Of a DNA stretch of 64,000 nucleotides, positions 54,430 to 62,867 are shown piece after piece. The notes under the pieces are model-generated. The model was not told the origin of the DNA and did not search any database. It saw nothing but the letters and a program-made list of their open reading frames with translations. A program made the position numbers and the translations under genes. Position 1 is the first letter of the stretch, and each line of letters opens with the position of its first letter. Source of the DNA: Endozoicomonas sp. G2_2 (GTDB lineage Bacteria > Pseudomonadota > Gammaproteobacteria > Nevskiales > Salinisphaeraceae); contig NZ_JAGHQU010000002.1 in the NCBI RefSeq assembly GCF_017744135.1, forward strand, positions 1 through 64,000, written 5' to 3'.

Positions 54430-54461
54430 GGGCCCGGCGATCGCGGTTGATCGCCGGGCCC
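54430..54461 (+). terminator. Hairpin after purF
   Basis: GGGCCCGGCGATC and GATCGCCGGGCCC form a perfect 13-bp stem with a six-base loop (GCGGTT), beginning 19 bases after the purF stop. The downstream AGTCGTTTC is only modestly U-rich. It is probably a terminator or 3'-end stabiliser for the accD-to-purF run. Confidence 0.65.
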
Positions 54462-54513
54462 AGTCGTTTCATACTGCATCTGCGCCGATTTGGAACAGCT
54501 TGCGGGCGCCCTA

Positions 54514-54782
54514 GGGCCTGCCAATATTTACGTGCATCGCCGCGTTGCTGTTCAAAATCGCGCCAAGCAAGGCGGGAGGAGCGAAGTTGGGTTTATACCC
54601 AATGAGCGACGACCAACGCCGCTTGGCGCGATTTTGAGCGCAACCCTTCGGGACGCATGCGATTTTCCTGCAATCCCGCGTTACGGCTCGCTAATGTAGC
54701 GCAGCTACACAGCGCTCGCCGCGCCTTGGCTTGCAACAAAATCGCATGTGGCGCGACGATTCAGGTAAGTATTGGCAGGCCC
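54514..54782. repeat. Structured element with 26-bp terminal inverted repeats, upstream of metZ
   Basis: GGGCCTGCCAATA... (54514-54539) and ...TATTGGCAGGCCC (54757-54782) are inverted repeats over 26 bp with three mismatches. One arm is the perfect 16-bp pair at 54553-54568 and 54621-54636 (CAAAATCGCGCCAAGC / GCTTGGCGCGATTTTG), extended by GTTGC/GCAAC and enclosing hairpin TTGGGT-TTAT-ACCCAA (54587-54602). The second arm is CATGCGATTTT/AAAATCGCATG with TGCAA/TTGCA, enclosing hairpin TGTAGC-GCA-GCTACA (54695-54709). There is no coding potential I trust. The architecture matches the element upstream of aroC although the sequences differ. The remaining gap sequence to metZ holds a terminator. 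Confidence 0.8.
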
Positions 54783-54812
54783 GAAATTCCGCTAAACGGG
54801 TCGAGGGACGGC

Positions 54813-54846
54813 AAGCCTGGTTCGCAACGCGATAGCGGGCTTTTTT
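54813..54846 (+). terminator. Terminator or attenuator just upstream of metZ
   Basis: AAGCCTG pairs with CGGGCTT (one T-G pair), with an inner CGC-AAC-GCG, and is followed by a run of six T residues (54841-54846). It lies only 30 bases before the metZ ATG and downstream of the structured element. It is an odd place for a plain terminator of purF, which already has its own hairpin, so attenuation of metZ is possible. Confidence 0.65.
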
Positions 54847-54876
54847 GTGTCCGCGATCCAACGCCTGGAGATTTTT

Positions 54877-56064
54877 ATGACCGACGATTTCGACGAAAGC
54901 TGGGGCACCGCCACGCGCGGCGTGCGCGCCGGCACCCATCGCACGCCCGAAGGCGAGCACAGCAGCGCGATCTACATGACCTCGAGCTTCGTGTTCGACT
55001 CCGCGGACGCGGCCGCCGCGCGCTTCGCGGGCGAAGAACCGGGCAATATCTATTCGCGCTTCACCAATCCCACGGTCGACGCCTTCAGCAAGCGGCTTGC
55101 CGCCATGGAGGGTGGCGAATGCTGTGTCGCGACCGCGTCGGGCATGTCGTCGATTCTGGCCACCTGTCTGGCTACACTGGAAGCGGGCGACCATATCGTG
55201 GCCGCGCATACGCTGTTCGGTTCCACCATCGGGCTGTTCAACAACTATCTGGGCAAGCTGGGCATCACCACGAGCTATGTCGCGCCCGATGATCTCGACG
55301 CCTGGAAGGCGGCCATCACGCCGGCCACGCGCATGCTGTTCGTGGAGACGCCGTCCAACCCGCTGACCGAAATCGTGGACATGGCAGCACTCGCCGAGCT
55401 CGCGAACGAAAACGATGCGCTGCTGGTGGTCGACAACTGTTTCTGTACGCCCGCGCTGCAGCGCCCGCTGGATTTCGGCGCGCATGTGGTCATCCATTCC
55501 GCGACCAAGTTTCTGGATGGGCAGGGCCGTGCGCTTGGCGGTGCGGTGATCGGCGATGCGGATACCGTCGGCGACAAGGTATTTCGTTTTCTGCGCACCT
55601 GCGGCCCGACCATGAGCCCGTTCAACGCCTGGGTGTTCTACAAGGCACTCGAGACGCTGGAAGTACGCATGCGCGCGCACTGCGAGGCCGCCCAGAAGGT
55701 TGCCGAATGGCTGGAACAACAGCCCGCGGTCGAGCATGTCTACTACCCCGGGCTGACGTCGCATCCGCAGCACGAACTGGCCGCCCGGCAGCAGCCGGCC
55801 GGTTTCGGCGGCATCCTGTCGCTACGCCTGGCCGGCGGGCGCGAGGCTGCGTTCAAGCTCATCAACGCCACGAACATGATCTCGATTACCGCCAATCTCG
55901 GTGATACGCGCACGACGATCGTGCACCCGGCGAGTACCACCCACGCACGCATTTCGGCAGATGAGCGCGCGCGGGCCGGCATTACCGACGGCGTGGTACG
56001 CATTTCGGTCGGGCTCGAGAACGTCGAGGACATCATCGCCGATCTCGAGCCGGGGCTGGCGTGA
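54877..56064 (+). CDS. metZ: O-succinylhomoserine sulfhydrylase
   Basis: A 395-residue PLP enzyme of the Cys/Met-metabolism family that makes homocysteine directly from O-succinylhomoserine and sulfide. The PLP lysine is Lys211 in IHSATKFLDGQGRALGG. Other blocks are YSRFTNPTVDAFSKRLA, TASGMSSILATCLATLEAGD and FVETPSNPLTEIVDM. Position after purF and the GDTRTTIVHPASTTH end favour MetZ over MetB or MetY. The ATG at 54877 follows CCTGGAG; the in-frame 54847 start overlaps the terminator run and is less likely. It connects with the sulfur genes cysB/cysG elsewhere in the window. Confidence 0.92.
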   Translation: MTDDFDESWGTATRGVRAGTHRTPEGEHSSAIYMTSSFVFDSADAAAARFAGEEPGNIYSRFTNPTVDAFSKRLAAMEGGECCVATASGMSSILATCLATLEAGDHIVAAHTLFGSTIGLFNNYLGKLGITTSYVAPDDLDAWKAAITPATRMLFVETPSNPLTEIVDMAALAELANENDALLVVDNCFCTPALQRPLDFGAHVVIHSATKFLDGQGRALGGAVIGDADTVGDKVFRFLRTCGPTMSPFNAWVFYKALETLEVRMRAHCEAAQKVAEWLEQQPAVEHVYYPGLTSHPQHELAARQQPAGFGGILSLRLAGGREAAFKLINATNMISITANLGDTRTTIVHPASTTHARISADERARAGITDGVVRISVGLENVEDIIADLEPGLA

Positions 56065-56864
56065 GCATGACGCCGGACGACGTTTTCGCCGCGCTGATGA
56101 CGCGCGACCCGGCCGAGAAGTGCGCCGCAGCGAGAGCGCTGCACGCGGCCGACAGTGCACCGCTGGCGGAGGCGAGCGGCGAACCCGAAGACGTGGTCGT
56201 GCCCGGTCGCCCCGATGCGCCTGCACTCGTGCACCCGGCGAAGCTGTCGAAACGTGGGCTCGGCAAGCCGGAAGGGCGCGCAGCGCTCATTCATGCCATC
56301 GCGCATATCGAATTCAACGCCATCAATCTGGGCCTGGACGCGGCCTATCGTTTTCGCGACATGCCGGCGGATTTCTATGCCGACTGGCTGCGCGTGGCGG
56401 CCGACGAATCCCGACACTTCGAGCTGTTGAACAATCGCCTCGCCGACTACGGCTTCACCTACGGCGATTTCGATGCCCACAACGGCCTGTGGGAGATGGC
56501 GGTCAAGACTGCCCATGACGTGATGATTCGCATGGCGCTGGTGCCGCGCGTACTCGAAGCGCGCGGGCTGGACGTCACGCCCGGCATGATCGAGAAATTG
56601 CGTCAGGCGGGGGATGCCGAAACGGTGACGATCTTCGAGATCATCCTCGAAGAAGAGGTCCCGCATGTGGAGATCGGTACGCGCTGGTTTCGCTACTGCG
56701 CCGAGCCGCGCGGCCTCGATCCGGACACCACTTTTACCCAGCTGCTCGACGAGTACATGAACGGCGGCCCGCCGGGGCCGTACAACTTTCCCGCGCGCCG
56801 CGAGGCGAAGTTCTCGGAAGACGAACTCGACTGGCTGGCCACGCGCCACTCGAAGAGCGGCTGA
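56061..56864 (+). CDS. Ferritin-like domain protein, DUF455 family
   Basis: A 267-residue four-helix-bundle protein of the DUF455 (ferritin-like) family. Two carboxylate/histidine helix motifs suggest a di-iron site: HIEFNAINLGLDAA and DESRHFELLNNRLAD, later EEEVPHVEIGTRWF. Relatives include MiaE-like tRNA hydroxylases in structure, but the function of this group is not established. The GTG at 56061 overlaps the metZ stop (GTGA); the ATG at 56067 is an equally possible start. It converges on lpxH with 15 bases between. Confidence 0.85.
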   Translation: MSMTPDDVFAALMTRDPAEKCAAARALHAADSAPLAEASGEPEDVVVPGRPDAPALVHPAKLSKRGLGKPEGRAALIHAIAHIEFNAINLGLDAAYRFRDMPADFYADWLRVAADESRHFELLNNRLADYGFTYGDFDAHNGLWEMAVKTAHDVMIRMALVPRVLEARGLDVTPGMIEKLRQAGDAETVTIFEIILEEEVPHVEIGTRWFRYCAEPRGLDPDTTFTQLLDEYMNGGPPGPYNFPARREAKFSEDELDWLATRHSKSG

Positions 56865-56879
56865 CGCGCGATCTCCCGT

Positions 56880-57620
56880 TCAGGCCGGAATCGGCGCCGC
56901 CAGCAACGAACGCCGTTCGATACCGTCGGCATCGACCGTGAGTATCTCGGCCTGATCCGGGCGCCAGTCCGCGAGGACGATGCGCTCGGCGGTTTCGCCC
57001 TGAACCTCCAGCGTATGCGTGGCCGGGCGGTGCGTATGACCGTGGATCAATCGACGCACGCCGTGGTGCGCCATGGCTTCGCGAACGGTTTGGGCGTTCA
57101 CGTCCATGATATGCGCCGGTTTGATCGCCTTGCCCTCGGTACTGCGCCGGCGTGCGCGCCGCGCCAGGCGGCGTCGTAGCCAGAGCGGCAGCTTCATCAT
57201 GCGCCCGCGCCAGCGCGGGTCGGTATAGCGGGCACGAAATTTCTGATGTGCCGTGTCGTCGGTACAGAACACGTCGCCGTGCGAGAGCAGGGTGGGCGTG
57301 CCGTGCAGATCGACGACCACCGGGTCGTCGAGAATCTGCATGTGGCTGGCCGCTACGAATGCCTCACCGACCGCGAAGTCGCGATTGCCGCGCATGAAAT
57401 ACAGCGGCACGCCACTGCGCGCGAGTGCGGCGAAACGCGCGATGACCGCGTCGTGGGTTTCGAGCGATCCATCGTCGCCAATCCACACGTCGAACAGATC
57501 GCCCAGCACATAGACGGCCTCGGCCGCACGGGCCGGGCCGTCCAGATAGGCGATCAGACGCGCGACATTCGGGTCATCGGCGCCGCGCAGATGCACATCG
57601 GCGAGCAGATGCGTCGCCAT
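56880..57620 (-). CDS. lpxH: UDP-2,3-diacylglucosamine diphosphatase
   Basis: A 246-residue calcineurin-like phosphoesterase acting in lipid A synthesis, hydrolysing UDP-2,3-diacylglucosamine to lipid X and UMP. The metal motifs are in order: LLADVHL, LGDLFDVWIGDD, MRGNRDFAVG, LSHGDVFCTDD and LIHGHTHRPATH. The Arg/Lys-rich segment LWLRRRLARRARRRS is the lid/membrane-contact region of LpxH. It starts 16 bases after the stop of the cyclophilin gene, and the two overlap in transcription direction with dusA, forming dusA-ppi-lpxH. Confidence 0.95.
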   Translation of the reverse strand: MATHLLADVHLRGADDPNVARLIAYLDGPARAAEAVYVLGDLFDVWIGDDGSLETHDAVIARFAALARSGVPLYFMRGNRDFAVGEAFVAASHMQILDDPVVVDLHGTPTLLSHGDVFCTDDTAHQKFRARYTDPRWRGRMMKLPLWLRRRLARRARRRSTEGKAIKPAHIMDVNAQTVREAMAHHGVRRLIHGHTHRPATHTLEVQGETAERIVLADWRPDQAEILTVDADGIERRSLLAAPIPA

Positions 57621-57636
57621 GAGCTGCGTTCCGCGG

Positions 57637-58227
57637 CTATTGGCCGCTGACCTCGGCCGATTCGATCACCACCTGCTCCTGCGGCGCATCCTGGCGGAAA
57701 GGCCCAGCGCGGCCGGTCTGCACGTCGGCGATCTGGTCGACCACGTCCATGCCGTCGGTCACCTTGCCGAACACCGCGTAACCGGCGTTGCCCCGGCTCG
57801 GGTTCAGCGGCGCGTTATCGGAGAGATTGACGAAGAACTGCGAGGTAGCTGAGTTCGGATCGCTCGTGCGCGCCATCGACAGCGTGCCGCGGTCGTTCTT
57901 CACGCCGTTGTCGGCTTCGTTGGTGATCGGGTCACGCGTCTTCTTCTGCTGGTAGCTCTCGTCGAAGCCACCGCCCTGGATCACGAAGCCGGGGATCACG
58001 CGGTGAAAGATGGTGCCGTCGTAGAAACCGTCCTGCACATATTGAAGAAAATTGGCGGCGGTTTTTGGCGCCTCGTCTTCGAAGACCTCGATCGTGATAT
58101 CGCCGAGGTTCGTATGCATGACAACCATGGGGGCTTCCTTGCTGGCGTTGCCAGCGGCAAACGCGGTGGACGCGCAGAGCGCGAGAGTGAGACAAACGAC
58201 AAGACGCAGAATACGCAGGGATTTCAT
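57637..58227 (-). CDS. Periplasmic peptidyl-prolyl cis-trans isomerase (cyclophilin)
   Basis: A 196-residue cyclophilin with a signal peptide (MKSLRILRLVVCLTLALCAS, cut after FAA), so it is a periplasmic PpiA-type foldase. The core has GDITIEVFEDEAPKTAANFL, the catalytic FHRVIPGFVIQGGGF, ARTSDPNSATSQFFVNLSDN and YAVFGKVTDGMDVVDQI. The ATG shares one base with the dusA stop (TGATG). Cyclophilin next to lpxH is a recurrent arrangement in gammaproteobacteria, although there it is usually the cytoplasmic PpiB. Confidence 0.93.
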   Translation of the reverse strand: MKSLRILRLVVCLTLALCASTAFAAGNASKEAPMVVMHTNLGDITIEVFEDEAPKTAANFLQYVQDGFYDGTIFHRVIPGFVIQGGGFDESYQQKKTRDPITNEADNGVKNDRGTLSMARTSDPNSATSQFFVNLSDNAPLNPSRGNAGYAVFGKVTDGMDVVDQIADVQTGRAGPFRQDAPQEQVVIESAEVSGQ

Positions 58228-59234
58228 CAGGCAACGGCCTCCAGGGGTTCGACACGGGCCAGGGCCGCGTCCAGTACATCCAGGCCGGCATCCGGCTTGT
58301 ACGCCTGCTCGGAAAGCACGCGCCGCCAGGCGCGGCCGCCCGGCTGACCATGATACAGACCGAGCATGTGGCGGGTAACGTCCTTGAGTGCGCCGCCCGC
58401 GGCGAGGTGATCGGCGATGAAGCCGCGCATCGCGCCGACAATCTCGTGCCGCGTCGGTGCCGGGGCTTCGGCTGCGAAAAAGCGCCGATCCACCTCGGCC
58501 ATCACGTACGGGTTCTTGTACGCCTCGCGGCCGATCATCACGCCATCGACGTGTTCGAGCTGCGCGGCTGTCGTATCGAGATCGACGATGCCGCCGTTGA
58601 TGCTCATCGGCAGGGCGGGGAAATCGCGCTTGAGCGCATGCACGCGCGGATAGTCCAGCGGCGGGATCTCGCGATTCTCCTTCGGGCTCAGGCCGGACAG
58701 CCAGGCCTTGCGCGCATGCACGATCAGCTGGTCGGCGCCGGCGGTGTCCACGGCATGCGCAAAGGCATGCAGGAATTCATAGCTGTCCTGATGATCGATG
58801 CCGATTCGCGTTTTCACCGTCACCGGAATCGACACGCGCGCCTTCATCTCGGCTACGCAGTCTGCCACGCGCACCGGCTCGCCCATCAGGCAGGCGCCGA
58901 AGGTACCGTTCTGCACGCGGTCCGACGGGCAGCCGACGTTGATATTGACCTCGTCGTAACCGTATTCCTCGGCCATAACGGCACACTGCGCCATCGCCGC
59001 CGGATCGCTGCCGCCCAGCTGCAGCGCGATCGGATGCTCGTCGGCGTGATAGGCCAGAAGACGGGCCCTATCGCCATGAATCAGCGCGCCCGTGGTCACC
59101 ATCTCGGTATACAACAGCGCATGGCGCGTGATCTGGCGCATGAAATAGCGCTGCTCGCGCGTGGTCCAGGCCATCATAGGGGCGACCGATATGCGCGAAG
59201 CGGTCAAGGCGCGTTTTTCGGCGTCACTTTTCAT
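58227..59234 (-). CDS. dusA: tRNA-dihydrouridine(20/20a) synthase
   Basis: About 335 residues of an FMN-dependent Dus enzyme that reduces D-loop uridines. VAPMMAWTTREQRYFMRQIT opens the barrel, NINVGCPSDRVQNGTFGACL contains the catalytic cysteine (in GACLM), and VKTRIGIDHQDSYEF and SINGGIVDLDTT follow. VAPMMAWTTRE.RYF is the DusA type rather than DusB or DusC. ATG 59234 (MKSDAEKRAL) is chosen; 59255 would add seven residues. It leads a leftward group dusA-ppi-lpxH with 1-base coupling to ppi. Confidence 0.95.
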   Translation of the reverse strand: MKSDAEKRALTASRISVAPMMAWTTREQRYFMRQITRHALLYTEMVTTGALIHGDRARLLAYHADEHPIALQLGGSDPAAMAQCAVMAEEYGYDEVNINVGCPSDRVQNGTFGACLMGEPVRVADCVAEMKARVSIPVTVKTRIGIDHQDSYEFLHAFAHAVDTAGADQLIVHARKAWLSGLSPKENREIPPLDYPRVHALKRDFPALPMSINGGIVDLDTTAAQLEHVDGVMIGREAYKNPYVMAEVDRRFFAAEAPAPTRHEIVGAMRGFIADHLAAGGALKDVTRHMLGLYHGQPGGRAWRRVLSEQAYKPDAGLDVLDAALARVEPLEAVA

Positions 59235-59358
59235 GCGCGGCATTATCGCAGACACGCCCGTCGGTTGGGACCATGGGCGCCACGCCCGATGTCGCAGTGC
59301 CGCAGACGCATCGGCACAATGGGGCAGACACGCGCTTTCGCTGCTTTAGAGGACCGCC

Positions 59359-60441
59359 ATGTATTCCTTCGCCCGGGATGCGCTGTTCGCGCTCGAACCG
59401 GAAACCGCCCACGACGTGACGCTGCGCACGCTGGCGCGCACGGCGCCGTTGGCGCGGCGAATTTACGGGCGGCATGTGCCGCATGCGCCGGTCGACCTGA
59501 TGGGTATGCAGCTGCCGAACCCGATCGGCCTCGCGGCGGGGCTGGACAAGGACGGCCGCTGTATAGACGGATTGGCCGCGCTGGGTTTCGGGTTCGTGGA
59601 GATCGGTACCGTTACCCCCGAGCCGCAAGCCGGTAACGCGCGGCCGCGCCTGTTTCGCCTGCCGCAACAGCGCGCGCTGCTCAACCGCATGGGATTCAAC
59701 AACGACGGCGTCGAGGCGCTGGTCGCGCGGGTGAAAGCGAGCAGGCGAACGGGCGCGCTGGGCATCAATATCGGCAAGAACGCCGTCACGCTCGCAGACC
59801 GGGCCGTCGACGATTATCTGACCGCGTTGCGCGCGGTCTACGCGTTCGCGTCTTACGTCACCATCAACATCTCCTCGCCCAACACGCAGGGTCTGCGCGA
59901 CATGCAGGGCGGTGACAGCCTCGACGCGCTGCTCGAACAGCTGCGAGCCGAGCGCGACCGGCTGGCCGACGCGCACGACCGGTATGTACCGCTGGCCGTG
60001 AAGATCGCGCCGGACCTGGATGGCGAGCAGCTGGACACCATCGCCGATCGGTTGCTGCATCACGGTATCGACGGGGTGATCGCGACGAACACGACGATCA
60101 GCCGAGAAGGCCTGGCGCCGCGCTGGTGGCAGGAGGCCGGGGGACTGAGCGGCGTGCCGGTGCGCGATGCGGCCACGCGGGTGATCGCCGCGCTGCATGC
60201 GCGTCTGGGCGATCGGATCCCCATCATCGGCGTCGGCGGCATCCAGAGCGCGCGGGACGCCACCGAGAAACTGGAAGCCGGCGCCACCGCGCTACAGATC
60301 TACACCGGCCTGATCTACAAGGGCCCGGCGCTGGTACGCGAATGCGCCGAAGCGGCGGCGCTGGTGCGTGCCGGCCAGCGTGCGAATGCGCTCAAGGACC
60401 TGGTCGGGCGCGATCGAGCGCGCGCTTCAACTGACGGTTGA
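59359..60441 (+). CDS. pyrD: Dihydroorotate dehydrogenase (quinone)
   Basis: A 360-residue class 2 DHODH, which attaches to the inner membrane and passes electrons to quinone in pyrimidine synthesis. The N-terminal helices [20 protein letters not shown] are the membrane/quinone tunnel typical of class 2. The FMN barrel has [51 protein letters not shown] and the base-containing [17 protein letters not shown] good GAGG precedes the ATG. Its last 50 bases overlap the 3' end of the opposite-strand hydrolase gene. Confidence 0.96.
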   Translation: MYSFARDALFALEPETAHDVTLRTLARTAPLARRIYGRHVPHAPVDLMGMQLPNPIGLAAGLDKDGRCIDGLAALGFGFVEIGTVTPEPQAGNARPRLFRLPQQRALLNRMGFNNDGVEALVARVKASRRTGALGINIGKNAVTLADRAVDDYLTALRAVYAFASYVTINISSPNTQGLRDMQGGDSLDALLEQLRAERDRLADAHDRYVPLAVKIAPDLDGEQLDTIADRLLHHGIDGVIATNTTISREGLAPRWWQEAGGLSGVPVRDAATRVIAALHARLGDRIPIIGVGGIQSARDATEKLEAGATALQIYTGLIYKGPALVRECAEAAALVRAGQRANALKDLVGRDRARASTDG

Positions 60442-60910
60442 ACAACGCACCGATGAGGTCGATGGAATCGGCCAGGCGATGGCCGTCGTCGAGAACATGC
60501 AGGGCGGCCCGGCGTTCGCGGGCAAACCGCAGGCTCGAATCCAGCGGCACGATATCGTCGCCCCAGCCGTGCACGACCATGCTGTCGGCCGGGCAGCCCT
60601 CGGGTTCGCCCGGATACCCGTCGAGATAGAGCGCCGGCGCGAGCAGCAGCAGGGCGTCGGGCTTGAGTGCGCTACAGGCCATGGCCGATACATAGCCGCC
60701 CATGCTGGAGCCCACCAGTACCAATGGCGCGCCCACGGGCGCATGCGCGGTCAGACGATCGACACGAGCGGTCGGATCCATGAGATCGCTGTAGTTGAGG
60801 CTTTCGACAGCGAAGCCGAGCGACTCGGCCACACCCGCGAGATGCTGGATCTTGCTGCCCCAGGGGCCGCTTTCCTTGCCGTGGGCGAAGACAACGCGGG
60901 GTTCGGACAT
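60392..60910 (-). CDS. Small alpha/beta hydrolase (YqiA-like)
   Basis: A 172-residue minimal alpha/beta hydrolase. The oxyanion loop is FAHGKESGP (about 8-16), the nucleophile elbow GSSMGG has Ser69, the acid is the aspartate of [10 protein letters not shown], and the catalytic histidine is in DDGHRL. Small esterases of this kind (YqiA, RsbQ-like) have no assigned substrate. There is no signal peptide. The 3' end overlaps pyrD tail-to-tail by 50 bases. Confidence 0.85.
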   Translation of the reverse strand: MSEPRVVFAHGKESGPWGSKIQHLAGVAESLGFAVESLNYSDLMDPTARVDRLTAHAPVGAPLVLVGSSMGGYVSAMACSALKPDALLLLAPALYLDGYPGEPEGCPADSMVVHGWGDDIVPLDSSLRFARERRAALHVLDDGHRLADSIDLIGALFNRQLKRALDRARPGP

Positions 60911-61062
60911 GGGGCGAGGCCTCGAATGGACGATGATCGAAAAGCCGGCGTACTATGCCATGACGCACGGTCTGATCGTGCGCTGGACGTTATTCTTCGC
61001 GGGGATCTGCTCTGAAATTCCTGGCTTTTCTGAACTGGGTCGCACTCGGCGTCGGTGCGCTC

Positions 61063-61302
61063 ATGACGCTGCTCTATGCCGTTGTGTGCCTGATGATGCT
61101 GCCGTATCCCCAGCTGGTCTCCGATGCCGGCGGCGGGTTCGATCACGTCGTTCGTATCACGATCGTCATGACCTCGTTCACGGCCGTGGCGGGTCTGGCC
61201 ACATGGCTGTTGCAGAAACGCCATCGCGCGCTGTGGCTTGGCCAGGCGGCCCTGGTGGTGGCTTTGGCGGGTGTGGTCGTGTTCGCCGTCACCCAGCGCT
61301 AG
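61063..61302 (+). CDS. Small membrane protein, unknown function
   Basis: At least 79 residues with two to three hydrophobic helices (MTLLYAVVCLMMLPYPQLVS, ITIVMTSFTAVAGLATWLLQ, ALWLGQAALVVALAGVVVFA). The frame is open upstream, and a CTG at 61012 preceded by GGGGAT would add 17 residues forming a complete first helix (KFLAFLNWVALGVGAL), so the ATG may not be the true start. I recognise no family. It lies upstream of, and slightly separated from, the larger hydrolase gene, with which it may be transcribed. Confidence 0.55.
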   Translation: MTLLYAVVCLMMLPYPQLVSDAGGGFDHVVRITIVMTSFTAVAGLATWLLQKRHRALWLGQAALVVALAGVVVFAVTQR

Positions 61303-61351
61303 TGCACCGCTTGCGTTGCCAGCGGACGACTGGGCGCCCGTGAGCGAGACG

Positions 61352-62773
61352 ATGCGCGTACAGCCACGCTGGTCGCTCGACGCGCTCGCGCCGCTCGCGA
61401 CCGGTCTGCTGTGGTTGCTGACGGGTTTTTCCGAGGGCGCACTGCTATCGATCGTGGCCTGCGTGATCGGTGTGCCGCTGCTGGCCACGGCCACCGCGTT
61501 GCTGCTTTGGCCGGGCGATCGCCAAATCACCCATTATCTGGCCCTGATCGCGCTGCCAAGCCCCGTGGTCGCGCTGCTGGTGGCGCCGTGGTTCGGGTTT
61601 GCGAGTCTGGCGCTCGTCGCCGGCGGACTGTTGTCTTTTCTCGTGGCGGGTCGCGTGGCGACGCGCCAGATGGTTCTGCCCGAGGGGGTGCCGCCCGCGC
61701 CGTTGTCCTTCGGTGTGTGTCGCAAGGTGGCGACCGACGAGGCGTTGCTCGGCTTCTTTGTCAGCTTCGCGCATATCCCGCGCGATCGCGCCGTCGCACG
61801 GGACGTCACGGATCTGCGCGCGCTGCGCGCCTATGCCGATGAAAACGACTGGGCCGCGGCGCCCGAGGCGTTGCACCGAACGCCGGTCGCCCCGGTCGAT
61901 TTCAGGCTTGCGCCGAAAAAGTCGCAGGGCTGTCGTTTCGAATGGCTGCGCTTCGACAGCGGCTTCGAGCCGGCGCCGGACCTGCCGGGCGTCGCGCGCT
62001 GGCAGGCGCACGGCTCGAATCGCCGCATGGCGGCCCGGATATTTCGGCATCCGGGCGGGCCGCGACCGTGGCTGATCTGTATTCACGGTTATCGCATGGG
62101 CCTGGACGGGCTCGATCTGTCGCTGTTTCGCGCCAACCGCATGCACCACACGCTGGGCCTTAACGTCGCCATGCCCATTCTGCCGCTGCACGGCGCACGC
62201 AGCATCGCGCGCATCACCGGCGGACATTTCCTGGACGGCCCGCTCGCCGACCTCGTCCATGCGCAGGCGCAGGGACTGTGGGATCTGCGTCGGCTCAAGG
62301 CCTGGATCGCGGCGCAACAGCCCGGCATGCCGATCGGTGCGCTCGGCTATAGCCTGGGCGGCTACCATGCCGCGCTGCTCGCGGCCTTCGAGGCGGACCT
62401 GGCCTGCGTGATCGCCGGTATTCCGTTGACCGATATTCCGGCCGCGCTATGGCGACACATGCCCGGGCTGCATCTGCGCTACATGGAAGCCCAGGGTATC
62501 TCGCAGGCCGAGCTCGGCGCGCTCATGGCCCCGGTTTCGCCACTGCATCTGGCCCCCGTGGTGCCGCACGAGCGGCGCTATATCTTTGCTGCCACCGCCG
62601 ACCAGCTCGTGGACCCGGCACAGCCGTATCGCCTGTGGGAACACTGGGGACGGCCGGCAATGCACTGGTATCACGGTTCGCATCTGTCGGTGCGGCGCGA
62701 AACCGACCTGCTGCCGTTCGTGGAAAACGCGCTGCGGCGCCACGGGCTGCTTGGCAATCGCGATGCCGGCTGA
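61352..62773 (+). CDS. Membrane-anchored alpha/beta hydrolase
   Basis: About 473 residues. Residues 1-105 contain three to four hydrophobic helices (e.g. LAPLATGLLWLLTGFSEGAL). The rest is an alpha/beta hydrolase with oxyanion segment WLICIHGYRMG, the nucleophile elbow GYSLGGYHAALLA (Ser near 335), and a C-terminal acid/histidine region ATADQLVDP and YHGSHLS. It resembles ABHD18/DUF2048-like hydrolases of unknown substrate. The start is uncertain: GTG 61340 and ATG 61352 are both reasonable, while the longer frame to 61238 overlaps the small membrane-protein gene. Confidence 0.78.
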   Translation: MRVQPRWSLDALAPLATGLLWLLTGFSEGALLSIVACVIGVPLLATATALLLWPGDRQITHYLALIALPSPVVALLVAPWFGFASLALVAGGLLSFLVAGRVATRQMVLPEGVPPAPLSFGVCRKVATDEALLGFFVSFAHIPRDRAVARDVTDLRALRAYADENDWAAAPEALHRTPVAPVDFRLAPKKSQGCRFEWLRFDSGFEPAPDLPGVARWQAHGSNRRMAARIFRHPGGPRPWLICIHGYRMGLDGLDLSLFRANRMHHTLGLNVAMPILPLHGARSIARITGGHFLDGPLADLVHAQAQGLWDLRRLKAWIAAQQPGMPIGALGYSLGGYHAALLAAFEADLACVIAGIPLTDIPAALWRHMPGLHLRYMEAQGISQAELGALMAPVSPLHLAPVVPHERRYIFAATADQLVDPAQPYRLWEHWGRPAMHWYHGSHLSVRRETDLLPFVENALRRHGLLGNRDAG

Positions 62774-62867
62774 GGCGACGCTGAATGTTGCCCGGTTGTG
62801 ACGCGGGCGCTCGCGCGCGAGAATGCCGCGCACTGCTTGATTTGTCGGTCATTGAAGGGGAATACAG

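Noticed and set aside
54430-54876. Known SAM-II or other methionine riboswitch upstream of metZ
   Set aside because: SAM-II aptamers before metZ are short pseudoknots typical of alphaproteobacteria. The element here is a 269-bp, multi-arm inverted repeat and does not resemble one.
61238-61351. N-terminal extension of the large hydrolase
   Set aside because: It overlaps the small membrane-protein gene in another frame, is Trp/Ser/Pro-rich and lacks family support.
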